21,742 bases of DNA from Chara braunii (lineage: Eukaryota; Streptophyta; Charophyceae; Charales; Characeae), in assembly GCA_003427395.1 (NCBI GenBank), contig BFEA01000169.1, forward strand, positions 392,775 to 414,516, given 5' to 3'. Positions 8,069 to 15,447 of this stretch are shown here, piece after piece. Below the pieces are notes generated by a model, which searched no databases, was not told where the DNA came from, and saw only the letters and a list, made by a program, of their open reading frames with translations. The position numbers were made by a program, and so were the translations under genes. Each line of letters starts with the position of its first letter. Positions within the stretch are counted from its first letter, which is position 1.

Positions 8069-8467
8069 CACTCTCCAATCTCCAAAGACCCTCGCTCTCA
8101 CGACCGGCAATACACATCCCAAAAACAAAAAAAAAAACTCTTGTCCACTCCCAGACATACAAAAAAAAAGTAAAAAAACAAAATACAAAAAAAAGTTAAA
8201 AAACAAAAACGAATGGGACTGAACACTGCATCTTCCCATGTTCTAAAGAAGGATTCAGTCAGTCTCATTTTTCAAGGTCGGAGAGTAGCACCGCCTCCGT
8301 CGATCTCCCAATGTAACGAACGGTCGGATAAACGGTCGACGCCCGATACCCACTTATACCTATTTTTTAGGCCTAGTTGCACTACTCTGCATTGTGAATG
8401 CAGCTGGACAACGTAGCTGCCTCGGTGCACTCGTCCCCACCGGACCCTAAAGCTAGGTTGTATACAG
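8069..8467. other. anonymous A-rich stretch, no gene seen
   Basis: Adenine-rich tracts at 8120-8210 give lysine-rich nonsense frames. CTGGACAACGTAGCTGCC (8403-8420) differs by only two bases from a word at the LINE ORF1/ORF2 junction (13004-13021) and may be a short scrap of that family. CTGCAT/ATGCAG pair near 8387-8403. Confidence 0.35.
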
Positions 8468-8505
8468 CCTGGCTGCGAAAACACACCCATCTATACGCAG
8501 CCAGG
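8468..8505. repeat. perfect 10-bp stem hairpin
   Basis: CCTGGCTGCG (8468-8477) and CGCAGCCAGG (8496-8505) are exact inverted copies with an 18-base loop. A third GGCTGCG word follows at 8508. Confidence 0.85.
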
Positions 8506-8563
8506 ATGGCTGCGAACACGTCGACTCTGAAAAAATGGCTGGGAAACGTCCTCAGGCTGGTGG

Positions 8564-8733
8564 TTTAAACCGCCAGTACCTTTCCCATATATCAGCCATG
8601 GGCAGTTTCAGACGCCTTCAACGGAAAACTGGCCGCCGATGTAATGTATCAACGGCGGCCCGAACCCGCTTGCCTTCCGGGTAACCCGCCACAGAATTGT
8701 TTTTCAAGCGGGGAAAGGTACTGGTGGTGTAAA
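8564..8733. mobile_element. MITE-like element with about 23-bp terminal inverted repeats
   Basis: CCAGTACCTTTCCC (8573-8586) and its exact reverse complement (8711-8724) extend outward imperfectly to about 23 bp. The interior holds a second inverted pair GGCCGCCG/CGGCGGCC (8631-8638, 8653-8660). Length about 170 bp; no coding. The left end overlaps a near-perfect palindrome, GGTGGTTTAAACCGCC (8559-8574). The terminus word GGTACTGGTGGT recurs at about 7036-7018 (minus) and at 18655-18666, so this is a multi-copy terminus. A T-rich tract follows at 8738-8761, and the word GTAAACTCC is repeated on both sides of it. Confidence 0.65.
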
Positions 8734-8810
8734 CTCCTTTTTTTTTTTCTTTTTTTTTTTTGTTGTAAACTCCTTTTCTTGTAACCTCCTCTGGAAAATC
8801 CTTTGTACTG

Positions 8811-8936
8811 TTGTCACACGGCGGATGAGTTCTAGTAGGTTGTGCGAGAGTGACCTAATACTGTTGAGACCAGTCTTAGACACTAGAAGTTGTCACACGG
8901 CGGACGAGTTCTAGGTTGTGGGAGAGTGACCTAAAC
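8811..8936. repeat. 79-bp period direct duplication
   Basis: TTGTCACACGGCGGATGAG begins at 8811 and recurs as TTGTCACACGGCGGACGAG at 8890. Both are followed by TTCTAG, GTTGTG and GAGAGTGACCTAA, with a small deletion in the second unit. Confidence 0.9.
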
Positions 8937-9272
8937 GTAGAGAGGCCCTATAGGTGTCAGTGTGTGTTTCTAGCACCTCGTTTCCCTGATTAAAAGGGAT
9001 AGCTTTCCTACCTGGGGGAAGAAACGCTGGGTCGAAGTGCTTCTTCGCCTATGGTAGCAGGTGTAGAGATGGTGGCTCCGTGGTAGCGAGACTTGATGTA
9101 TTACGAGGGGGAAGGGTCCTCCACGACGAAGGGGGATTAGCTTTCCCAATGGGGGGCGTAATAATGATAATGATATATGGTGTGGTAAAGAAAAAAACAA
9201 CTCTGCCAGTAACTTCACAATAACAATTACCTGTGAATGATCTTCGCCAGAGGGTAGGCAGATGATTTGCCA
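8937..9272. other. anonymous stretch, no gene seen
   Basis: An AT-rich patch lies at about 9160-9230. Minus frames here are continuations of the LINE scrap at 9273-9335 after its homology ends, and have no motifs of their own. Confidence 0.3.
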
Positions 9273-9335
9273 TTCTGGGGTCGGGAGGCACGGATATACA
9301 ATTTGCCATTGCAGCGCCCTCTGGGAGGTAGGCAT
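9273..9335 (-). pseudogene. LINE ORF2 fragment (segment before the zinc-binding motif), antisense
   Basis: The minus-strand translation MPTSQRALQWQIVYPCLPTP matches the plus-strand LINE residues encoded at 16971-17033 (MPTSHRALQWQITHRCLPTP) with few substitutions. The match stops abruptly at 9272 on one side and becomes ragged beyond 9335 on the other, where a stop is soon met in the same frame. It is a short, old scrap of the same LINE family inserted in the opposite orientation. Confidence 0.8.
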
Positions 9336-9770
9336 TATGCCCGTGTAATGAGACAGCGGAAGTTGCTAAGGGAGCCTGTGGGTACAGCGGAGTCCCTCTG
9401 CCAACGGTTTTTAACAATGTCTGTACTCCCGACTCAAGCCCCGCCACCTCCCCCGTCCCCACCATCCCTGTACCCCTCAGTCACCCCCTCCGCACCAAAT
9501 CTCGGGCCAATCACCACACAACCCACAATTTGCTCCAGGGGTGCTGGATGCTCCGCCCCTCCCTACTGATGAACCCCCCCCCGACCCCCCACCACCAACG
9601 AGCCCCGGCATGACCCCTGACACACCCCCCTGCCCCATTCTCTGTCACCGCGAACTACGCCCCCCCCCTCTCCCCACCAACACACCCCCGGCCACCCCGA
9701 CACCACCTCCTCCATAGCCCCCCACATCCCCCACCCGCACCCCTTCTCCCCCCCACTAGTTGGACTACAA
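9336..9770. other. C-rich tract, proline-rich if read on the plus strand
   Basis: From about 9430 to 9760 the plus strand is dominated by CCCC and CACC runs. Frames here give proline-rich (plus) or glycine-rich (minus) low-complexity peptides. The texture resembles the proline-rich end of the LINE ORF2 (17700-18028), but I could not align the two. No gene is supported. Confidence 0.4.
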
Positions 9771-10455
9771 TGGCTGATTCACCCTGGACTGCAAGGTTGG
9801 CCAGGCGCTCAACCTGGATCGTAATGACAATCTCGAATACAAAAGGCGGAGCCAAGTGGCAGATCAGAGCGATCATGAGATGAACACTCAGATTAAAATG
9901 GGGAAAACAGGCGACCAGAGTGATATTCCACAAACAAATACTAGAGGTTTGACAGATGATATGAATTAGGAATTGACAGAGAAGAGTTATTCATAAGGGC
10001 CAGGCAGGGGCCCGGACGGAGGCTAGGCCAAATCAGAACAACTGGCACAGAGATGCATCAACGCGAACGTCAGAATTCAAACCATGGTAGAGCACTCAGA
10101 CTGCTAGGTTTAATATGGGACGGGGTTGACAATGGTAGAATTATAGCAGAGGCTTGACAGATGCTGGGAAGAAGGAATTAGTGCAGGCAGGGGAAAGGCA
10201 GAGCCCAGAACCACAGCGGAGCACTGAGCAGGGGAGTGGGGAAACGGGGGGTAGCCCTGTCTCCTGGAATTGGTGGTTAATAAGCACAGGTCACAGAATC
10301 GAGTTGCGGGACTACAGACAACACAAGTCTGTTACCCGGATAACCTCTGTGCTTGCTATGACTGTTCTGATGAGTACCTCGCAGTGGTCCAAGCTGGCGG
10401 AGTGAAGTTGCAGTCCTTCTTCCGTGTCTGCCAGCATTTGCTCGAAAACTGGTTA
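9771..10455 (+). other. decayed, possibly formerly coding sequence; weak exon-like frame at its end
   Basis: Composition changes to ordinary mixed sequence. GAGGTTTGACAGATG (near 9951) recurs as GAGGCTTGACAGATG (near 10149), about 197 bp apart. Plus frames are peppered with stops. The last frame (10270-10467) contains a cysteine cluster (CYPDNLCACYDC) and a leucine-rich end, and stops within the hairpin at 10456-10499. I do not recognise it and list it only as a possible exon or transposon remnant. Confidence 0.25.
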
Positions 10456-10499
10456 CTGCTGAGGTGATTGGGGAGATCTGTCTCCAATTCCCTCAGCAG
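10456..10499. repeat. hairpin, about 20-bp imperfect stem
   Basis: CTGCTGAGG (10456-10464) pairs with CCTCAGCAG (10491-10499). Inside it ATTGGGGAGA faces TCTCCAAT with small mismatches and a TCTG loop. No T-run follows, and in a eukaryotic context I do not call it a terminator. Confidence 0.7.
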
Positions 10500-10675
10500 C
10501 AGACATGTGATCAGTGTATACTACCACTCAATTTAGACTTAACGTAGACTGTTAGGTAGGCAAGCAAATCAGACATTTCTGTAAGCTCTACTTCCCTATT
10601 TTCTGCACTTTGTAGGTGAGCCCTGCAGCTGACTGTCACCACAATCATATGCCTGATCAAACAAACAGCTACAAT
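10500..10675. other. anonymous spacer
   Basis: No repeat or motif-bearing frame was recognised between the hairpin and the tail repeat copy B. Confidence 0.3.
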
Positions 10676-10797
10676 AGATGCTGGACCCGCTTCCCAGCAG
10701 GTGCTGCTCCCCACCAATAGATGGAGCCTCCCCGGTAATGCTGGTGGTGTCTGCTCTTACCAGCACCCCTTTTTTTTTTCTTTTTTTTTTTTTTGTT
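10676..10797 (+). repeat. dispersed tail repeat, copy B, with 3' stem-loop
   Basis: GCTGGACCC, CCCAGCAGGTGCTGCTCC and CCACCAATAGATGGAGCC are shared with copies D (18713) and F (21604). GCTGGT (10740-10745) pairs with ACCAGC (10759-10764) around a TCTGCTCTT-containing loop. A T-rich tract, not A, follows (10768-10796), suggesting that another element's antisense tail was inserted at or near the end. Confidence 0.75.
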
Positions 10798-10920
10798 AAA
10801 AAATCTGCCCGAAATGAACATACTGAAACCGCTAATGATGACCATGATGATACTAATGAAATTGATTAATGATGCTAATGAGAATGATGATTCAAAAATA
10901 TGAAAAATTAAAGAAAAATA
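10798..10920. other. A-rich spacer with scattered ATGATG words
   Basis: Degenerate GATGA/ATGAT words precede a repeat copy here, in the same relative position as the clean (ATG)n tract before the second copy at 11374. This is probably an eroded microsatellite carried with the repeat. Confidence 0.5.
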
Positions 10921-11090
10921 TGCTATGTCAGCTATTCTGGCCTCCTAGTCCTAGAACAACTCCCAGCCCTCCCTATACTAGGACACTGTACCTCAAAGAC
11001 AAAAGCACCTAACTAATTGTCAACCATAGCTGATTCGCTTCATTGCAGCCCCCCCCGGTACACCACTAGACTGCCTTCCACCCTCAGCAA
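10921..11090 (+). repeat. poly(A)-associated repeat, diverged copy 1
   Basis: TGCTATGTCAGCTATTCTGG, CAACTCCCAGCCCTCCCT, AGGACACT and CAACCATAGCTGAT recur in the same order at 11374-11530. This copy has no A-tail, and its end near CCACCCTCAGCAAACC is more diverged. Confidence 0.75.
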
Positions 11091-11343
11091 ACCCCAGATC
11101 TCTCTACAAGGCCTCACGCTCCTGCTATTAACAGGTTACTGGGCAACGCCCCAGCTCCGGCCAGCGTCGTTCTGGCATCGGCAAACCAAGGGTACAGAAC
11201 AGAGCAACTCAGTTGAAATCAGTCCAGGTTCAACCATCTCTGAAGTCCTATATCCCGAATGTGGAAGAATGCTAGATGCTGCCAAAACTTCAGAACACCA
11301 AAAAGCTTAATATAACAATAATCAAATGATGAAACTAATGGTG

Positions 11344-11344
<1 letters not shown>
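11091..11344. other. anonymous stretch between two repeat copies
   Basis: A plus frame (11017-11310) crosses the end of the preceding repeat copy and shows no recognisable motif. Nothing else supported. Confidence 0.3.
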
Positions 11345-11375
<31 letters not shown>

Positions 11376-11562
11376 CTATATCAGCTATTCTGGGTTCCAA
11401 ATCCCAGTACAACTCCTAGCCCTCCCTGTACCAGGACACTATACTACAGAGACAGAAACAACCTGACCAACATCAACCATAGCTGATCTCTTCTCGCCTC
11501 CTTTCAGCCCCCCCCCCGTTCACCACTGCAATGCCTAGCATCCACTCAGGTTGTTCTTTGGG

Positions 11563-11598
<36 letters not shown>
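11345..11598 (+). repeat. (ATG)n microsatellite plus poly(A)-tailed repeat, copy 2
   Basis: A trinucleotide tract of about ten ATG units (11345-11375) is followed by the second copy of the repeat described at 10921. This one ends in CCTAGCATCCACTCAGG, TTGTTCTTTGGG and about 36 A (11563-11598). The CCTAGC, CTC, GGTTGT, CTTT end is the tail also seen at 6401-6430 and 18805-18828, so this body shares its 3' end with the LINE-associated repeats. Probably a 5'-truncated LINE or a SINE. Confidence 0.7.
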
Positions 11599-11602
<4 letters not shown>

Positions 11603-11688
11603 GAAGCCTAGGATCTATATGTTATAACAGTGATGGCTCTATGACAGTAAAGACCTACTCTTTTTTTTTCTTTTTTTGGGGGGGGGAT
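11599..11688. other. short spacer with T and G runs
   Basis: T-rich (11661-11677) and G-rich (11678-11686) runs precede the antisense repeat copy C. Seen on the minus strand they form its C-run and A-rich tail. Confidence 0.5.
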
Positions 11689-11746
11689 AATGCTCCAATC
11701 TATTCGTGGGGAGCCGCACTTGCTGGGAACCGGGCCCAGCGTCCCA
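11689..11746 (-). repeat. dispersed tail repeat, copy C (minus)
   Basis: The reverse complement reads GGGACGCTGGGCCCGGTTCC then CAGCAAGTGCGGCTCCCCAC, followed by an A-rich stretch, matching copies A, B, D and F. It lies immediately upstream of the LINE in opposite orientation, so the LINE may have landed in or beside an older copy. Confidence 0.75.
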
Positions 11747-11891
11747 TTAGGAACATTTGGAGAACATATGCGGAAAAAACTCGAGATACCGGGGCCAAAT
11801 AGGACTTTCTGGAATCTGCTCTGGACAGTATTACAGTCAGATGCGTTCAGGTCTGGACAAAATTACTGTCAAAATAAATTTAGGAAAGCGC

Positions 11892-13016
11892 ATGCCTGAC
11901 ATGCACCTCACGCATGAACTGACAACAACTGTCTCACAGCAGGAACCACACCCGGGGAACTCCTATCCACTGAATGGGATCCACCCATCCTGGGACCACG
12001 ACATGGAACCCTGCGCCTCACAGGAGGCGGACCACATAGAGCGAGGACTGGGTCACCGAGTCCTGCAGCTGTCCAACAATAACGAAGGGACCCACCCAGC
12101 ATTTGACCTTGTTATGGAACCAGCCGTACCAGAACCCGGACTTAAGGACAGAAACGCCTCCACTGAGTCTGAATCAGAAAATAAAGACAGAAATGCCCAA
12201 CCGGCAGCCTGCGCACCTGGAGAGACGATTAATAATGAGTTATTGCATCAGCCACAATCCGGGCAGCCCGTATAACAGCCCCTCATTAGGGAGAGGAGAG
12301 TGAGAGCGCATCTTAAGGAACTCGCGGATTGGATTTTGCAGAACTCCCTGGCCCCAGCGGGGATGGCTATAGGTGAGATCATTCCCCCGCTCCGCTGGGA
12401 GAGAATCAGGAGAAGGATCCTAGCGAAGCGAGAAATCAAACAGGTGGTGAAGAGATATAAAACGAGAGAGGACATTGACTGGAGACTAGTGGCAAAAAAC
12501 ATCATTATAACAGTCACAAGACTGTTGGAGGAATTGAACCACAGAACCCGAGACTGTTCCGCCCTTGTGCAGCGGGTGATAGGGGGGACTCCGGAAGAAC
12601 GGAAAGGGTTGCGAACACAAGACAATCAATTCTGGCCCGCGGTGTTGGTAGAGGACATAGGGGCTGTCCTCCACAGCAGCAGCCAAGGAGGTCAGATAGT
12701 GCGGGCCTCCCCCCCAATCATACAAAGGATCCCTGCTGATCTCTTGGGTCCCCCTGCTGATCGCTTGGGTCCCCCCACGGACAAGGTGCTGGGGCGACAC
12801 GGGAACGTATCCCTTGCAGACCAAGTCAAAGACATACTATCAAATGATGCAATACGCGGTGAGCAGTTGGATGTTCAGTTCCACAGCTCAGGGGAGTCAG
12901 ACTCAGACGACGACTTTGAAAGGGAACCTGTAGCCCTGGAATTTATAAACCTGCACGCAGATAAGGAAGCACCACGAGGAAACTGCTCGCTGTTAACGGG
13001 GCCCTGGACAACATAG
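11892..13016 (+). pseudogene. LINE ORF1 protein, one in-frame stop
   Basis: A single reading frame runs from at least 11757 to the TAG at 13014-13016, interrupted only by TAA at 12273-12275. I chose the ATG at 11892 (MPDMHLTHEL) because sequence upstream includes likely leader and repeat, but an earlier start is possible. The N-terminal part is polar and disordered-looking. The part after the stop has a basic helical segment (RWERIRRRILAKREIK), a predicted helical stretch to about 12540, a seven-residue tandem repeat (ADLLGPP, ADRLGPP; 21-bp unit at 12732-12773) and an acidic end (SGESDSDDDFERE). No CCHC knuckle or RRM is visible, so assignment as ORF1 rests on position. The frame used by ORF2 is already open from 12965, overlapping the end of ORF1. 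Confidence 0.65.
12732..12773 (+). repeat. 21-bp in-frame tandem repeat inside ORF1
   Basis: CCTGCTGATCTCTTGGGTCC and CCTGCTGATCGCTTGGGTCC stand back to back with a 21-bp period, adding seven residues without changing the frame. Confidence 0.9.
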
Positions 13017-13039
13017 CTACCCTGCACCATACGCAGCCA

Positions 13040-14224
13040 TTGAGTAAAAAAGAGGAAAATGCACTGCACGATAGTTCAACCACCGCCACCTCCACGCCCT
13101 CCCCCCCGTCAGCTCCACCCCGGCAACTCCTCGTCTCGCCACCGCTGAGACGCCCCCCGGAATGGACACGGACAATGCTTCAGGCGGACCTGGACATCAG
13201 GGCACTCAATCTAAACGGACTGGCCCAGGCCTCCTCGGAAAAGAAAGTCGCCATCTGGAGAATGATGAAAATGGAGGGGCAGGACAGATGGCCGGACGCA
13301 ATCTGCGTACAGGAGACTCATCTTACTCATACACCTGCCCACAAGGCCAAAGAGAAGTGGATTTGGCCTTATGCCTCATTTTCGGCACCTGCACAATCTG
13401 TGGCATCCACAGGGGTGGCGATTTGGATCCCGCCCTCAGCAAGATTGATCCCACTAGCGCACAAGTGGGATCACCAACAGGGACGCTGGGTGTGCGTGAA
13501 AGCAACGCTGGGAGATGAGGAAGTCCTTATAGCTAGTGTCTACGGCCCAAATGACCCACTCGAAAGAGCAGATTTTTTACACCGACTCTATCAAGAGATT
13601 CCGGTGGGTCATCCCATTATCATAGCAGGGGACTTCAATATAACACCTGATCCATTCCTCGACAGGAGGTCATCCACTGGCCCACAAGGGCAGACCCAGT
13701 CTCAGGATAGGTGGGCCCCGAACATAGATATGTTGGCTATATTCATGGTCGCCCTACAACTGAAGGACTCTTATAGAACATTGCACCCTAACAAGAGGAC
13801 TTACACTTGCGTCCGATCTAAAGGGGCGGCGGGCAGGTCTAACTCGAGAATAGATTTGTGCCTCGTGTCCAAAGAACCGATAGGGGCTTTGACAGTGGCC
13901 GAGATCATGCCATTCAGTGCCTGTAAGTCTTTTGACCACCGGGGAATAGCACTGGGGCTCTCCTTTCATTCACCAATCGCAAAAGGACCAAGCTTTTACA
14001 AGTTCAACGTGTCGCTCCTTAAACTTCTAGCCCTGAGAACCCTGGTTCAAGAATTCTGGCTGTACTGGAAAACACAGCAGGAACAAGCCTGCTCAGTGGT
14101 CGCATGGTTCAATAATGGGGTGGCACAGCTGAGGGACCGAGTGAAGAAATTTTCCATAAATCATGCACGCACCCGCAAGCAGGTGATGGACAGCCTCTTA
14201 AAAGAATTGGAGACAGCCTCTTAA
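13040..14224 (+). pseudogene. LINE ORF2, endonuclease domain (APE-type, EEP superfamily)
   Basis: This encodes the N-terminal nuclease that nicks target DNA to prime reverse transcription. Counting from codon 13040 (TTG; the true start is unclear because the frame is open from 12965), motifs in order are LNLNG (about 56-60), QETHLT with the metal-binding Glu (92), SVYGPND (167-172), AGDFN (Asp198, Asn200), SRIDLCL (Asp272) and the C-terminal FDH (298-300), where most LINEs have SDH. Spacing and length suit the APE/L1-EN family. A Pro/Ser-rich stretch precedes the domain. The frame ends at TAA 14222-14224 only because of the 23-bp duplication at 14189-14234; the RT is in the frame reached by that shift, so originally EN and RT were one protein. 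Confidence 0.9.
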
Positions 14225-14234
14225 AAGAATTGGA
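14189..14234 (+). repeat. 23-bp tandem duplication that splits ORF2
   Basis: The 23 bases at 14189-14211 are repeated exactly at 14212-14234. Because 23 is not a multiple of three, the second unit is read in another frame and creates the stop that ends the endonuclease frame. Downstream RT uses precisely the frame shifted by 23. Both units encode the same peptide start (SLLKELE) in their respective frames. Confidence 0.95.
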
Positions 14235-15447
14235 AGCCTGGGACAGCAAACTACAGTCTGAACCCCTAGATGACACAGCATACCATAAGCTGCAGACGAC
14301 AAGAGAGCATTTGCAAAGTTATCTGGACGAACAGGACGAAGCCTGGCGGGTTCAGGCGTGCATACGGAAACAGGACACGGAAGGGACAATGGCAAAAACC
14401 TTCTTTAGGAAGGCTAGGGCTAGAGATAGACAAGCAACAGTGTCGTCACTTCGCCATCCCTTCGACCCTTCCCTACCCGAGGCAAATAATGCATACGCCA
14501 TAGTTGACTACGCAGCCCAATATTACAAAAGACTATATGCCTCGGAATCAGACCAGTGGGGCGCTGACCGCCTGGCACAAGCGAGACAAACGATGCTCCA
14601 GCACCTGCCAGCGATGCTCTCGACTCCCCAACGGGAATCGTTGGAAGCACCCCTAGCCGTTGACGAATTGCTAGACGCCCTAAAGGGAATGGAAGATGAG
14701 AAGACCCCAATTGTTGACTCATTTCCTAAGGAATTTTGGTTACAAAACTGGACAGTCTTCCAAGATTGCCTCACAAGGTACGTACAAGCAGTCTGGACAG
14801 AAGGGACCTTCGGAGGCATGATTAGCGAAGGGATCACCACATTACTGTACAAGACAGAGGATAAGAAGGATGTCAGAAACTATAGACCTATCACGCTTCT
14901 TCCCCTGCCGTACAAAATGGTTTCCAAAGCATTGACAAACCGTCTACTCCCGTACATGTCCCATCTGATCTACCAGGATCAGACCGGATTCATGCCACAC
15001 AGAAATATACAGGATAATGTGCTGCTGGTGAATGAAACAATAAAATATGCCAGGCAACACAAGAAGGAAGCAGTCGTCCTGTTCATAGACTTTGAGAAAG
15101 CCTATGACCACGTCGACTGGGACTTCATGGACGGATGTCTGCAGAAAATGAACTTTGGTGATTCCTTCAGGGCATGGGTGTCCACCATGCACAGATCCGC
15201 AGAAACGAACATTATGGTTAATGGACACTTGTCCTCTCCTTTTGCCCTCCAGAGACAAGGTGACCCGGTAACTCCCCTCCTGTTCGTGTTAGTGATGGAA
15301 GCCCTGGCAGCAATGATCCGGGCCAGCCCGGACATAGAACGTATTGACATCCCTGAATTGCCCCGACACCTCATACTAGTGACATCACTATTTGTTGATG
15401 ACCTCACGGTTCTCATCAGGGCCTCCCCCATTAAAGGCACTCACTGA
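14230..15447 (+). pseudogene. LINE ORF2, reverse transcriptase domain
   Basis: This is the RNA-dependent DNA polymerase of the element. From 14230 as residue 1: a helical linker (1-150), TTLLYKTEDKKD then NYRPITLLPLPYKMVSKAL (about 203-235, RT motifs 0-1), DQTGFMPHRNIQDN (250-263, motif 2), VVLFIDFEKAYDHVDW with catalytic Asp287 (motif A), NIMVNG (327-332), RQGDPVTPLLF (342-352, motif B, where RQGCPLSP is usual) and LFVDDLTVL with Asp390-Asp391 (motif C; FVDD instead of the common YADD/FADD). All three catalytic aspartates are present. The frame leaves the true protein shortly after motif C, where a small indel in a C-rich run (about 15421-15435) moves the continuation into the frame of 15392-15823. 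Confidence 0.93.

Noticed and set aside
8811-8968. CRISPR array
   Set aside because: Only two repeat units, long and diverged, with no regular spacers; a tandem duplication explains it.
9267-9569. Proline-rich plus-strand frame as a protein
   Set aside because: Its first half is the antisense of the LINE scrap and its second half is a C-rich low-complexity tract.
10456-10499. Intrinsic (rho-independent) terminator
   Set aside because: The stem is good but there is no T-run and the context is eukaryotic.
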